64,000 nt of DNA from Brevipalpus yothersi (lineage: Eukaryota; Arthropoda; Arachnida; Trombidiformes; Tenuipalpidae): positions 128,484 to 192,483 of the forward strand of contig QZCP01000434.1 in NCBI GenBank assembly GCA_003956705.1, in the 5' to 3' direction. The position numbers and the translations under genes are program-made. Positions 34,801 to 49,800 of this stretch are shown one piece after another (position 1 is the stretch's first letter; the number at the start of each line of letters is the position of its first letter). The notes beneath the pieces are model-generated. The model was not told the DNA's origin. It was given only the letters and a program-made list of their open reading frames with translations, and did no database searches.

Positions 34801-37800
34801 AGAGGAAACTCTCACATTTGATGTGGTAGTTGAAAAGAGATTGAGAAAGAAGAAGAAGGTTCTGATTGAGATGAAGTCAGAATCACAGGACATTTACTAC
34901 TCATTCGATGATCAAGCAGACATGATATCGACAGAGGAACTCAATAAGGTGGAAGCTAAACCTTCATTCGAAACAAAACAGAATATTCTTGTAACTGAAT
35001 CTATTCTAAATGAACAAGAGCGAGAGGATGCTGTTGGTGCTCCTCAATCCTCAAAGTCTATCGCACCATTCATTGACAGCCCAGCTAAAACTAAAACAGG
35101 AGCATCAGAGATCGCTCCTATGGGTGATGTAGGAGCTCTTGTATCTGATACAGCCGAGATTGATCTATTGGCTAAGCAAGCTCTCAGTGTAGAAGAGAGT
35201 ACTACAATCAGCACTGAAGAGAATGTGTCAGTTGCGGAAGAACGGAAACCTCGAAAAGCAGGTAAAGTGCGCGAAATCCGTGAAAAGAGGACTGTATCAG
35301 TGGAGAGAAAAGATCTACTAGAAAGTACTGATGAGATATTGAAGACCAGCCAATCAATTGAGGAATCATCAACCAGCATCATACAAAGGGAAGCTCTACT
35401 CAAACAATCAGATCAACCCCTAGAGCTTGAAGGTGAGTTGCAAATTTCTACTTCTTCTAAGCAGGTTCTCGAAGAAAGTACAGATATTTCCACAAGACAT
35501 CACGCGTTCACTGGCAAAGTGATTCCCATGGATAGTGAAAAATTTTCTGCTGAAGTGACCGAACGTCCATTGCGATCCGCACAATCATCATTCCAATCTG
35601 CCCCTTCAGTCGAGGGCCATGAACAATTCCCTCTTGAAAGTTCTCGCGAAACAGCTTCCACAGAATCACCATTCCTAGGTCTAGCAGCTGATGAGGTGCA
35701 AACTTCTGAGGCTCTAATGATCACAACAACATTGGCCCCAGAGCGGGAAGACATTTCATCACATATTAGTCCAGCTGAGGAAGCGAAGGCAGCTCCTGAA
35801 CTCATGTCAAGTCATCCTCTGAAAATAGATAGCCGTCAACAATATGAAGTAGAATCAACAATTGACATTGATACTCATTTTACTGGTGAGGCACAGCCAG
35901 CTTTGACACCACATCAGTCGATTACCATACAAAGAGATGAGAATTTAGAACATGAGAGTCAAATTTCTGAGGGAAGAATAGTTCCAGACGAGGCCATTTC
36001 TGATATGACGAAAGAAGGCCATGAAGCTGTTGATGTTGCTTTTGTGACTGATGTAGACTCAACTCAATACATAGACATACATGAGAAACGAGAAGAGTTC
36101 ATAAATCAAGGTCTACCTGACCATAGAACTGCGGCTAATGTTACCACTGTTGTGCTTGGTGAAAAACCAGAGGATATAGTTAGAAAACTACCTCGACGCG
36201 CAGAAACTAGAGAATCAAAAGAGATGAGGAAAAAACGTACACTATCAGTAGAACGTGTCGATGTAATGGACAAGGAGGGCGTGATCACGGAGAAAGAGAT
36301 TTCAGATCATCAGGTTGATTCAGACATTGTGCCTAATATTCCAAAAGACATCAAAGAAGATGTTGCCCTGGTCCAGGAGGAAAGAATACAAGTTTCAAAA
36401 CCTGACACCGACACTATTTCTGCAACAGCACCCATAGACATTTCGCCAGCATTAACAGTTTTGGAGATTAATTCCTCAGAAATGAGTGGAAAGATTACTC
36501 TTGAAGAACATGCATCAGCTACAGCCTCTTCTGATATGGACTACAAGCCCTACTGTGTTCCAGAGATTTCAGATATTCCTTTGAGAGAGCGAGAAGCAAT
36601 GATAAAGGAGAGAATTCCAAGTCCACAGCAAGCTGATTTAGGAATCGGCAAGTTCAAAGCCTTGGAGGTAGAAAGTGTGGAAAAAATGGATGCAACCACC
36701 AACATCAAAACAAATGTAGTTCCTGAATCAAGGAAAACGGAGGAATCGAAGGAAGATCGTGAGTTGAAATCATTGAGTGTGGAAGAAAAATCTCAACTCG
36801 AGAGAGAAAAGGAACTGGACCTTTCAAGACCGCAATCTGAAGTTTCACAAGTTGGTTTAAGAGACCAAGAGGCGGTTCAGTCTCAGATCAGTCAACCACT
36901 AGACTCTACCAGTGATATGGCTTTAATATCTGATCAACCGCAAGACCAGGCATCTACAAGTCTAGTTGATCAGTTGACTAAGGAAATACAGATTAGTCAA
37001 TCACTTGATTCAGCCAGAGACATTGTAGCAGAAGAGGATAAAAAACCATCGAAAGCTGATGAAACTCTGGAAGAGACTGTTTTACCAGAAGTTGAGCAAG
37101 CAATATTCGGTGAGAAAGAGCAGGAGATCGAAGTTAAAACTAAACGAAAGAAGGTCAAAAGTAGACCAGAGCTACGAAAGAAAAGAAGCCTGTCAATTGA
37201 TAGACCTCAAATTATGGAAAGCGAGAGAGAAACAGATAAACCAATCCTAGATCTGAAACCATCAACAGCAAGATCTGATACAGTTCCTGACAAGACGAGC
37301 CTATCTGTTGAAGAAACTCAGCAATTGGAGACTGAAAAAGAGAAGCCAATAAGTCCTTTGCCAACACAAAACATTGAGGCAGTCTCTGAGGATAGAACAC
37401 AGCAAGCTCTTCTAGTGTCAGCAATAGAGGAAGCTCATAGAGAGAAAGAAATTATTGGGTCTGTAGATCAGCAAGAGACACCAAATAAACTTTTAGATTC
37501 CAGAACAACTGTCGATGTTACTGAAACTATTCCTTTCGAGATTGAAGAGTCTAGAGAAACAGACATCGACATGACACGAGTGGCTCCTACCTCAGACGAC
37601 CGAGACAATAAATCCATCATGTTCAGAGAAAACACTGTTTTAGAAACGGAGTCTGAGCTAGAATTTGAGAGACCATCAGGAAAAACAACTGAAGATGTCA
37701 ACATTGTTCCCGAGAATATTGCTTCTATACAAACAATGCAGTCCCTTGATTCTACATTAGACATCGAGAAACAAGATGAAGAATCACGACAAACGACCAC

Positions 37801-40800
37801 AAGATTAAGCGACACCCTCCAACAAGCTGCTTCGATTACATCTATCAGAACAAATGAGAGAGAAGGTGTTAGTGTACATGATACTCAGATGGACATTGCT
37901 GGACAGTTATTTGATTCTGCCTCACCATTGCAAGTACATTCTCGAATTCCTCTGGAGAAAGAGAGTGATTTTATGGTAGCTGCTGAACTTAAGGAACAAG
38001 CATCCCAACCATCAATGGGGTCCAATATTTCATCGGAAACTGGTATAAATCAGCCTCTTGAGACAACTGATCAATTTGCACCAGAAATGACAAAGCCAGT
38101 AGAAGCTGACAAGAGCTTTGATGAGCACACTTCGGTCGATGTTGATCAGATACAGGTCGAGGAGAGAGAAGGTGATCTGACGGTCAAAACAAAACGAAAG
38201 AATATCAAAGCGAGAAAGGAACTTCGAAAACAACGAAGTTTGTCAGTTGAAAGGTCTCAGTTGATGGAGAGTCCAGCTCCTATTAAACAAGAAGAACTTG
38301 AGGTTCAACCATCAACAAGCATTCCAGTAATAGTTCCAGCAACTGGTCTATCAGTCGAAGATACTCAAACTCTCGAAACTGATGAGACGCAATACACAGA
38401 AGCATATCAATCACACCATCCTGTACCCATAAGTGATGAAAGAACTAGAAAAGCTCTATCAGTTTCACAAGTTCAGCAAAATGAACTTGAGAAGCCAATA
38501 GTGTCTGAAATCATTGGTGAACATACCGAAGGTGCCATCGATGCGGCATATCCTCTCAATATTAGTCAAGTTAGTCTTGGTGAGACGGAGGCTACACTTC
38601 CAGCCGAACATACTGAGGAATCAAGAGTTTCACATTACTTTGAATCACAGAAGTCCATTGATGTTTCATCAAATGTGCATTTTGAGACTGAATCTTCTAC
38701 TCAAGTTGAAGACATTCAAGAACGATCAGGAACAGCAGGTTTTGTTCATCAGGTATCGAAGAGTGTTCACACAGTTCTTTCTCTCGAATCAGAGGATATC
38801 GCTGAGATAGCGAGAAGTGTACCAGCAGAATCTGACTTTGAGTTGACTTTACATGAGGCTCCTGAAAGTAAAATTGAGAGCAATTTGGAACGAGAAAGTA
38901 TTTTAGATAAATTTGAAAGGAGACCTGAGAGTAGCCAAATGCTACTTCCGGATAGAGTGCAAACTTTGGGCATCGAGTCACATATGGAGTTAGAACTTGA
39001 AAAGCAGACAAGGTTTGAAATCCAATCGGAAGGTGAATCGAAAATCGAACTCGAAAGTATGAGAACATTATCAGTAGAATCGCAACATCCTATCGAGGCT
39101 GAGACTACTCAGATTCACAAAACAATGGAAACTGAGTCGTCTAACATTGAATTTGAGAAAACAAAACCCATCAATGTTTTGGAATCAACAACTTTCGAAA
39201 TAGAGACATCGATGAGTGTCGATAAGTCTTCTGAAGAGTCTGCTGGCCTGGATATCCTACCTCAGATGGCTCCCAAGGTGACTGATTCGAATTTCATGGA
39301 GTTGGAAAGTCCATTTGAAGAGCAACCAAAGAAACCAAAACGTGCTAAAAAATCAATCAAATCAAAAGAAGCAATTGTAGTCGAGGATCTATCAGCCTCA
39401 GAAAAAGAAAAGCCTCACCTGATTGAAAAACTGGAATCTTTCGAAGCAAGCCTCAGCATGCCACCCATTGAGACGCTAAATGTGGGTGTGGAGCATCCAG
39501 TTGAGGCTGAGAAAGTTATCAAACCAGAAAGACCATCAAGAGAGAAGACCAAAAAAACTATTGAAATGCGAGAAAAAAGACCCATATCAGTAGAGAAACA
39601 CCAACCACTCCCAAAAGAGGAATCCAAAGTTCTAGAAATTGTGGAAGGAAAATCAACCATAACTTTAGTTTCACAAGATGCTAGAGGTGAGAAAGCTGTT
39701 GAATTTTTGGAGCATGAAGAAGAAAGAGATTTATTATCGGGACCAAAAGAACTGGAGCCCAGATTCCGGTTAACAGAATCGAAAGCAGTTTCCGTTGAAG
39801 AGACAGTCGACTCACTAGCTCCTTCACAATTGAAGACAGAGAAAATCATTCCAATCAAGGTGAGAAATTAATTTTAAACAGTTAACCAGAGTTGTTGCCT
39901 CTTTTGCAAAAGGTAATATTATTTCTCTTTTCTGCAGAGTAAATCAGTGACTGAGACCACAATGCTGGAGGAGCCTGTGATAGATGAAATAGAAGAAATG
40001 ACGAGCAGAAAACCAGAGACCATGGAAATGCACATCGAAAGTAAACCCAAGACCAAAGAGGTTATCCATAGATTCAGGAAAGAAGGTGACAAGATCATCC
40101 AGATTGAGACAAAATCAACTGAGGTCGATGGTGCTATAATCGATGTTACTGTAGAACAAGATCAACGAACTGAGATTGAGATCGACTCAAAGGGCAAAAA
40201 AGATATTGCTATTGAAGAAATATTTATGAGTGAAGGACCAAAAGGAAGAGATGTTATACCTGATGTTGTTGAGCAACCAGAAGATGAGCAAATGATTGTC
40301 ACTAGAACAGAGATGGACACTGTACTTACAGAGGCAGTTGTGTTACCTGAAGATGTTAGCATCGAGGATCGAGAGCCAAAAGAAACTGATGTGACTATTC
40401 AATCGAAACGTAAGAAGAAACAAAAGTTCTCTCAGCGATTTGATACTCAAGTATCGATGGAGTCTGAAAGAGTTGACTTTGATGTGACAACCATGGAAGG
40501 CAAGGGTCCAATAGAGATAAAATCCGAATTCATCTTAGAAGAGCCAACATTCACTGAAGAGATCATTATGGAACCTCAGAAAGAAGAAACTAAGGATGAA
40601 GAATCCCTCAGAATTACAATTCCCGATGAGACTGTAGTCGCGAAAGTGCCTAGAAAGAAAAAGAAGGATAAAGTTCCAGCTTCTGTAGATATGTCCATCG
40701 AAATAGAAGAAAAAGCACCGGAGAAACTGGAGACTGTTTTGGATGAGGAGATCAGTAAAGATGCTGAAAAACTGGAAACCGAAATCACGATCAAATCGAA

Positions 40801-43800
40801 AAAGAAAACCAAGAAAGTCATGGATAAAACTGACATTCAACCTGAAAAAGATGCCGAGGATGTCGAAGTTGATATCACAGTACAGAGGAAGAGATCATCA
40901 ATTGAAATAGAGTCGAGTGTTCAAGAGCCACGATATGTTGAAGATATAGAAATCACAAGAAAACCAGAGGAAAATCAAAAGCAACCAGAAGTAGTCGAGG
41001 CTACCATTTCTGACCAAGAAATCACCCATGCTACGCTTCCTGGTGATACTGTGGTAGCAAAAGTACCCAAAAAGAAGAAGAAGGATAAAGTTCCAGCTCC
41101 AGTCAGCACATCTATTGAAATAGGAGGAGAAGCTCCAGAAGAAGTCAAGTTTCCTTTAGATGAAGGTACCGGTAAAGATCTTGAAGCTCCAGAAACCGAG
41201 ATTACCATAAAATCGAAGAAAACTAAGAAAGTTGTAAAGAAAACTGATGTTCCAGTCACAGAAGATACTGTCGAAATCGACATCACAATGCAGAAAGAGA
41301 AAGTACCAATTGAGATAGAGTCTAGTGTTGAAGAGCCACGGTATGTTGAAGATATGGAGGTCATGAAGAAACCTAAAGAAGATGAAAAACCACTAGAAGC
41401 TGAAGTGAGTCAAGAAATAACCGAAGTGACTCTAACTGGTGAAACTATAGTGGCAAAAGTCCCTAGAAAGAATAAAAAGGACAAAATTCCAGCTCCTTCT
41501 GATACATCAATCGAAATAAAAGAAGTTACCACAGAAGAAACTTTTATCGTTGAGGAGGATGAAATCAAGAAAGATGAGGAATCACCAGAGACTGAAGTAA
41601 CCATCAAGTCCAAGAAAACAAGGAAACTCAGAGTAGAATCCACAGTTGCTCAGTTGAATGACATTGAGCAAGTTGATGTTGAGATCACCAGTCAAAAAGA
41701 AGGGATACCAGTTGAAATTGAGTCTAGTATTTTGATCGAGAAGCCTAGATATGTAGAAGACATTGAAATGATCAAGAAGCCCGAAGAACGTCAAGAAGAA
41801 GAGGTTGTTGAAACTCGTGAAGGGACTGTTTCATCCGAAGTTACACTTTCTGGTGAGATTGTTGAAGTGAAGATTCCTCGAAAGAAGACCAAGAAGATTC
41901 CGATCCGAGAGAAAGGAGAATCACCAATCCAGACTGAAACTGAATTTGATTTTGGAAAGCCAGTTCCCGAAGATCTTTCAATCTCTACGAGTCAGGTTAT
42001 AGTTCCTGGTGATGAGCAAGAAGTCGATATAACCATCAAGTCAAAAAAGAAACCTAAATCGAAGAAAGAGGTAAAAGTTGAGAAATCGGAAGAAGTATCA
42101 GAAAAAATTCAAATAGATTCAGTCACAAAGCCTGAGAAAGTTCCAATAGAAATCAGCACAACTGAAGACAAAAAAGAGCCAATCTTCTCGGAAGAATTTA
42201 CTGTGCAGCGCAAAAAGTCAAAAGAAGATATAATTGAAACATCTGAGGTGACGCTTATTGCCGAACCTGTGATTGCAACCATTCCAAGTGAAGAAGCTGG
42301 CCCCGGTGAAGAGCAAGAGTCACCGAAAAAAGTTTCAATAGATATCAAGAAAGCTCCTGAAGATAAGAAAACCCCTGAAAGTAAAATTGTTGATGAAGAG
42401 AAGATAGTTCCAGAGGCTGAAGTAACCATCAAATCGAAAAAGAAGCCAAAATCGAAGACAAAAATTGAGACCTCAAAAGATGCAGAAGAAGTCTCAATCG
42501 ATCTAGTCGCAAAGAAACCGAAAGCACCGATTGAAATTGAATCAGATGTGGTCGAAGAAGAATCAAAGTTCTTTGAAACAGTAGATTTACAAAAGGAACT
42601 CGATGAAGAAAAGTTAGAGGTTACTGAAATTATCTTAGAAGGAGAAATCACTCATGTTAAAGTTCCAATCAAGAAAAAAGTCACAAAATCAGATATAAAA
42701 CCAAGAGAAATCACCGAAATGGAAATACCGTTCGACCGAAAAACTGTAGCACATGTGCCAAGTGAATTGCCAGAAGAAATCGAAGTTGACATCGAGATTA
42801 AAAAGAAGAAGACTCCGGTTGAAGAAGAAGTTGAGAAAACTCCGAAGTTCCAAGAAGAATTGGAAACTCAGAAAGAAGTAGCACCCGAATCAAGACCATC
42901 AACAGAAGCTGAATTGGAAATCAAAACCAAGAAGAAGAAGGAGAAAGTGATACCTGCTGATGAGAAAAAAGAGTCCGAAATTCCAATTGAAGTAGAAACC
43001 TTAGCAAAAGAGCCCACAATTCCAAAGAAAAGAGAAGAAATAGAAATTGAAAAGCAACATATGGAGAGAACCGAGATAATATTACCTGATGGTAAAACTG
43101 ATGAGTTGAAGCCAAAAAAGAAGAGGAAGGCTCTAGAAACAAAGCAACCTTCAATTGAAAAAATAGATTCAGAACAAACTGATTCTCTGATCATTCCAAG
43201 GGACGATACTGCTCAAGGAACGAAGTCTTCAATTCCAGAGGAAGCTACTGTTATCGAATCAACACAGTTCATCGAAAAAGAGGAAATTGTGTCCAGAGAA
43301 CAAATAACAGAGGAGCAGTCAGCTAAGCATGAAGTACAACCAAGACTTCAAGCTGGAACTTCGGAAGCAGTAACTCTTGATCAAAAGCAGGTCATTACGA
43401 AGACAAGTGCAGAAATTTCACAAGTTGAAACCAAACTTGATGGTAAAATTGAGCAAACTTTGACAAAACCACAAGACATTTCCATAGAAATATCTAGCAA
43501 ATCGAAGAAGAAGGAGCAACCAGAAGAAGTTAAACCACAAGATATCGAGATCGATGCAACAACGAAGGAGAAGCAAATGATCGAAATCGAGTCTGAGACA
43601 ATCGAAAAAGATACAGTTCCTCAAACCAGTGAAATATCTCAAGAGATTGTTGAGAAAAAAGTAGTGAAGCGAAAGAAGAAAACTATTACCAAGCACAGCT
43701 CTCAATCGCAAGAAATTGTAGACGATGAGAGTGAAGACATCGTTATTGATCAGCCAATTCTCGCAAAACTTCGACCATCACTGGACTCGAAACAAACTAT

Positions 43801-46800
43801 CGTCATTTCTGAAGCTATACCTAGTGAGAAAGAAAAAGATCATTTTGAAGGTGAAATTGCTTCGAAGAGCGTGATTCCGTTCACGGTGAGCTCGACTAAA
43901 ACTCAACCAGAGGCTTCTGAGATAGCTCCTCTAGGTGATATTGGAACTTTAGCATCAGACACAGCCGAGGCTGAATTACTATCGAAGCAAGCAATAAGTG
44001 TGCAAGAAAACATTACAATCAGTACAGAGGATGAAGTGACAATTTCAGGGAGTCGAGAACATAGGAGAGCGACTAAGAAACAAGAGATTCATGAGCAAAG
44101 AACAGTATCAATGGAACGAAGACAACTTCTTGAAAGTGCTGGTGAAATCATTGAAACAATCAAGTCAGTGGAGGAATCCTCTTCCAGCATAGTGATGACT
44201 GAAACATCAGACATCAGAGCTCAGCAGTCTCTGGAGCTCGAAGGTAAGTTGCAATTTGATATTCCTTCTAAACAGGTACTTGATGAAACAAATGATACCC
44301 CAAAGAGTCATCATGTGATGGCTCGTGATATTACCACTCTTGAAATCGAGAAAAGTACAGTTGAAGATGAGATACCAAAGCCTAGATCTGCTGAGAAAAG
44401 TCTTCAGCCAACCTTAGCTAAATCAATTGAGGAACAGGAAGTTTTAGACAGCCATGGTAAAGTTAAAAGTGACATGAAGCAGGAAGATGTAGCAACTGTT
44501 GAGACTAATACTGAAGACAAATTACGTATATCCAGCACTATGATCCCAACAACTTCTGGCGAAGAATTAGAAGAAACTACAGCAGAGCTCCCGAGGAGAG
44601 AAAAATCGAAAATAAGCAAGGAAACCAGAGAACATAGGCCACTATCAGTAGATAGACATCATATTCTTGATGCTGAGACAGAAACACCAAAAGATCGATC
44701 AGATGAGCAAAAAGCTGAGATACAGATCCCTGAAGAGATTGCGAAGCTTGTTAAAGAAGATGTAGCCCTGGTCTCAGAGGGGAATATTGAGGTGAGCAAA
44801 CCTCTAGAAGATATGGTCCCATCATCGAGCACGGTAGAGATTCTAGGTTCCTTGACCGTAACAGAGATTCAGTCGTCAGAGAGAGAAGATCGGATGACTA
44901 TTGAAAGTGTGAAAGAATCTCTTGCTCCATCTGAGTTGGAATCAAATCTATCACATTTGCCTGGAATATCTGATATGGTTCTGGGTGAACAAGAGGGTTT
45001 ACTCAGGCCAGAACTTCCAGAACAACAACAAATAGCTATGGAGATCGGAAAATTTCATGCTATAGATGTGAAGACAGTGGAAGGTGTAGACACAACTTTT
45101 ACTACCGAAGCAATTGAGATTCCTCTGCCTAAGAAAGGTGCAGAAATGACTGAAGAGCAAGAACTCAGATTGCTGAATGTCGAAGAGAGATCTCAACTCG
45201 AGAGAGAGAAAGAACTGGACCTTTCAAGACCACAATCTGAAGTTTCACAAGTTGGTTTGAGAGACCAAGAGGCAGCTCAGTCTCAGATCAGTCAACCACT
45301 TGACTCCACCAGTGATATGGCTCCAATATCTGATCAACCACAAGACCAGGCATCCACAAGTCTAGTTGATCAGTTGACTAAGGAAATACAGATTAGTCAA
45401 TCACTTGATTCAACCCAAGACATTGTAGCAGAGGAGGATAAAAAACCATTGAAAGCTGATGAAACTCTGGAAGAAACTGTTTTACCAGAAGTTGAGCAAG
45501 CAATGTTCGGTGAGAGAGAGCAAGAGATCGAAGTTAAAACTAAACGAAAGAAGGTCAAAGGTAGACCAGAACTACGAAAGAAAAGAAGTCTGTCAATTGA
45601 TAGACCTCAAATTATGGAAAGTGAGAGAGAAACAGATAAACCAATCCTAGATCTGAAACCATCAACAGCAAGATCTGATACAGTTCCTGACAAGACGAGC
45701 CTATCTGTTGAAGAAACTCAGCAATTGGAGAGTGAAAAAGAGAAGCCAATAAGTCCTTTGCCAACACAAAACATTGAGGCAGTCTCTGAGGATGGAATAC
45801 AGCAAGCTCTCCTAGTATCAACTACTCAAGAAAATCTACGAGAACAAGAGATAATTCAATCAAGTGCCCAAGAAGAGAATTCAAAGTTGAATCTAGAATC
45901 GAGCACTAGTCTTGGTATTACTGAGATATCTACTTTCGAACCCGAAATACCGTCTGAAAAGAGTTTCAAAGAAAGTCAAGCATCAGAGTCAACTGATGAT
46001 AGAGAACAGAAAATGGCCTCAATCGATGATATTATTCCTCTAGAGAGTGAGAGGAGAATTGACTCAGCATTGCCACATCCAGCAAGTGGGGAAACTGATT
46101 TTGTACCTCATACAGCACCAATAATTGAGAGCAGCCACACATTCGATTCGACAATCAGCATGGAAGAACAGTCCAAAAATCTAGTCAAACCTTCGTCTTC
46201 AATGGATGACACTTTCCAGACTCCAATCTCAGTAGCATCTATTGAAACAAATGAGAAAGAGGATGTGAGCTTATGCAAAATCGATTCTGACGTAGCGAGG
46301 AAATCGATTGACTTATCATCTTCCTTCGATGTTGGTATTGAATTTCCAATGGAAAAAGAGACGGGACTAGAGGTTCAATCATCTCCAATGGAACAGAGGA
46401 CTGAAACTGACCTGACTCATGATATTTCCTACGAGACTGGAGTGAACCAACCTCTCGATTCGATGGCTGACCTAATGCAAGATAAAACTGAGCTTGCTGA
46501 AGCCGGCACAACAGTAGATGAATTTTCTTCAATCAAAATGGATCAAGTTCAACTGGGAGAGAAGGAAGAAGAGATCGAAGTTAAAACTAAACGAAAGAAA
46601 GTTAAAGGTAGACCTGAGTTACGGAAAAAGAGAAGTCTGTCAATTGAGAGACCTCAGATTATGGAAAGTGAAAGAGAAACGGATAAACCAGAACTCAAGC
46701 TTGAGTCATCGGTAGCAACTCCTGATGTTGTACCTGGTAAGACCAGCATTTCAGTTGAAGAAAAACAGCCTCTTGAGGCCGAGAAAGACCAATTCATAGA

Positions 46801-49800
46801 GAGGATCACCTCAGCCAGTGCTGGAACTGTAGATGATCACCTTCAAAATCAAGCTCTCATGATCTCAACAACTGATCAACAACAAAAAGAAGAACAGATA
46901 GTTAAACCAGAGAGCCGAGAAGAGAGATTAACAGCAAATCTTGACTCAACTATTAGTGTTCTAGTTAGTGAGAAGATTCCATTCGAAATCGAATCAACAA
47001 CAATCAGCGAACTTGTAACACTCAAGCCTCACGAGGCAACTGAAGAGCGAGAAAACAAATCAGTCTCTGTGATGGATGACATCACTCTAGATAGGGGATC
47101 TAAATTAGAAATCCCAAAAACAGACACCAAAACCAGTGAGATCGATCTCATCCCAACTGAGGCACAGATAGTTGGAGATATTCAAGCTTTTGATAATCTC
47201 GAGGAAGTTGAGAAGCAGGACGCGGAAACTCATCAATCTATCGGTACATTAAGTGATTCTCTCCACCAAGTTCCAACAGTTGAAACTATTATTCCAACTG
47301 AAAGCGATAAAGTTGATGCCAATTTAACTCTCACCGATATCGCTCAACAATCTCAGGATTCTTTTGCTCCACTGGGCATTGATGCTCGAATGACAATGGA
47401 AAAGGAGAAGAGTGTTGAAATTGAGGATCTTCCAGAAAAACATAAGTCAGAGAGCACGATGGAACATACCTCCACAGGCGAGACAGGTATCAATCAGCCA
47501 CTCGATTCAGCCAGTGAGATTACACCTGAGGGAATCAAATTTGTGCAGGCTGATGAGAGACTAGATGAATCATCTCCACTACTCTTGGACCAGGTTCATC
47601 TAGGAGAGAAGGAAGAAGAGATCGAAGTTAAAACTAAACGGAAGAAAGTTAAAGGTAGACCTGAGTTACGAAAAAAGAGGAGTCTGTCAATTGAGAGACC
47701 TCAGATTATGGAAAGTGAAAGAGAAACGGATAAACCAGAAATCAAGCTTAAGCCATCGGTAGCAACTCCTGATGTTGTACCTGGTAAGACCAGCATTTCA
47801 GTCGAGGAAAAACAGCCTCTCGAAATCGAGAAAGATACATCGATTGAGAAAATCATCTCAGTCAGTGCTGATACTGTTGATGATCACCTACAACATCAAG
47901 CTCTTCTGATCTCAACAACTGATCAACAACAGAAAGAAGAACATGTAGTTAAACCAGAGAGCCAAAGAGAGAGATTGATCGCAGATCTTGACTCGACTAC
48001 AAGTGTTGTAGTGAGTGAAAATATTCCATTCGAAATCGAATCAACAACAATCAGCGAACTTGTAACACTCAAGCCTCACGAGGCAACTGAAGAACGGGAA
48101 AACAAATCGGTCTCTGTGATGGATGACATTACTCTAGATAGTGGATCTAGATTAGAAATCCCCAAAGCAGACACCAAAACCAGTGAGATTGATCTCATCC
48201 CAACTGAGGCACAGATAGTTGGAGAGATTCGACCGCTTGATAATCTCGAATTAGTTGAAAAGCAGGACGAGGAAACACAACAATCTATCGGAATATTGGA
48301 AGATTCCATTCGTCAAGTTCCAACAGTTGAAACTGTTATTCCAACTGAAAGAGAGAAGATTGATGCAAATGAGATTCCCGTTGATGTTGCTCAACAATCT
48401 CAAATTTCTCTCACTTCGCTGGGCGTTGATGCTCGCATAACTATGGAGAAGGAGAAAACTGTTGAGATCGAAAACCTTCCAGAAAGTCATAAGTCAGAGA
48501 GTATGATAGCTCATACTCAAACCAGTGAAACAGCTATGGACCAGCCTCTTGATTCGATTGGTGAGATAGCACCCGAAAAGGTTCAGACTTTCGAAGCTGA
48601 GAAGAAGTTTGATGAAATCACATCATTAGCGATGGACCAAGTAGAAGTTGGCGAAAAAGAGGAAGACATAGAAATCAAAATAAAGCAGAAAAAGACGAAG
48701 AGTAGACCAGAATTGAGGAAAAAACGCACACTTTCAGTAGAAAGAGCTCAAATAATGGAAAGTGATAAAGAGATCGAAGGTGGTAAACTTGATCTCCAGC
48801 CATCAACAGCTAGACCAGATATTGTATCCAGAACATCACTATCCATCGAGAAAGTTTATTCTTTAGAAACCGAATTACAAGATCAAATTGAATCACAACA
48901 ACCACAAAGCTTGAAGGCTTCTCCATACTCAGAGCTCGATCAAGCCCTCACCATCTCCACAATAAGTCAACATGAAAAAGAGCAGCAAAGCATCGTACCA
49001 ATGTCTTCTGGAGAGAAACCTCGAACGGAAATTGATACAAATGCTAGTATAAATGTAGGAGAAAAATTCATTCAGGAAATTGGGAAAGAAGAATTTCATG
49101 GAGCTGAAAAAACTGACGCCACAGGTCTGATTGAGTATCCAGCCGACAAACTTGCAATGGTCAGTGACAAAACACTCCTAGAATTTGAGTCCAAAATAAC
49201 ACTTGAGCGACCTACTCTCGAGATGGAAGTAGCTCTCGATATTCCTCAGTCTGTGGAAACTGCTCCACTGACTGATAGGAACACATTCCTATCTAGTTTA
49301 GCGGAAGAATCTCAACAGCCAACAGCAGCACTGAATGAAGCTCTCAATCAATCGCTCCAAGTTGAATCCATCCGATCAGATGAAAGAGAAAAATTAACTC
49401 CGATTGATGACAAAGTAGATCTTGCTCAACCGTCTTTAGACTCTCTACAACCTTTGAGCATTGACTCGGTCCAAACAATTGAAAGTGAAAGAATTGTGAA
49501 GATGGAGGAATTACCAGAGGGTCATGTAGCAGATACTGATGTTGATGGTAATATTTCACGAGAAACTGGTATCAATGAAACTCTTGATTCAGCCAGAGAT
49601 ATCTCGATAGAGGAATCTAAGCCGGTGGATGCTGAAGAGCGAATTGATGAGATTTCTCACCTTGCAATGGGCACAGTCCAAACTGGGGAGCGAGAAGAAA
49701 ATATTGAAGTGAAAACGAAACGAGAGAAGGTAAAAGGAAGACCTGAGCTTCGGAAGCAGAGAAATCTGTCCATAGAACGACCGCAAATAATGGAAAGTGA

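Noticed and set aside
44244..44275. Perfect-looking mini-intron (GTAAGT ... CTAAACAG, 32 nt) inside exon H, repeated at 59166-59197
   Set aside because: It is too short for an intron, its removal would break the reading frame, and the homologous position near 35430 encodes matching residues (EGELQISTSSKQVL) without splice sites. It is coding sequence that happens to resemble splice signals, though cryptic use cannot be excluded.
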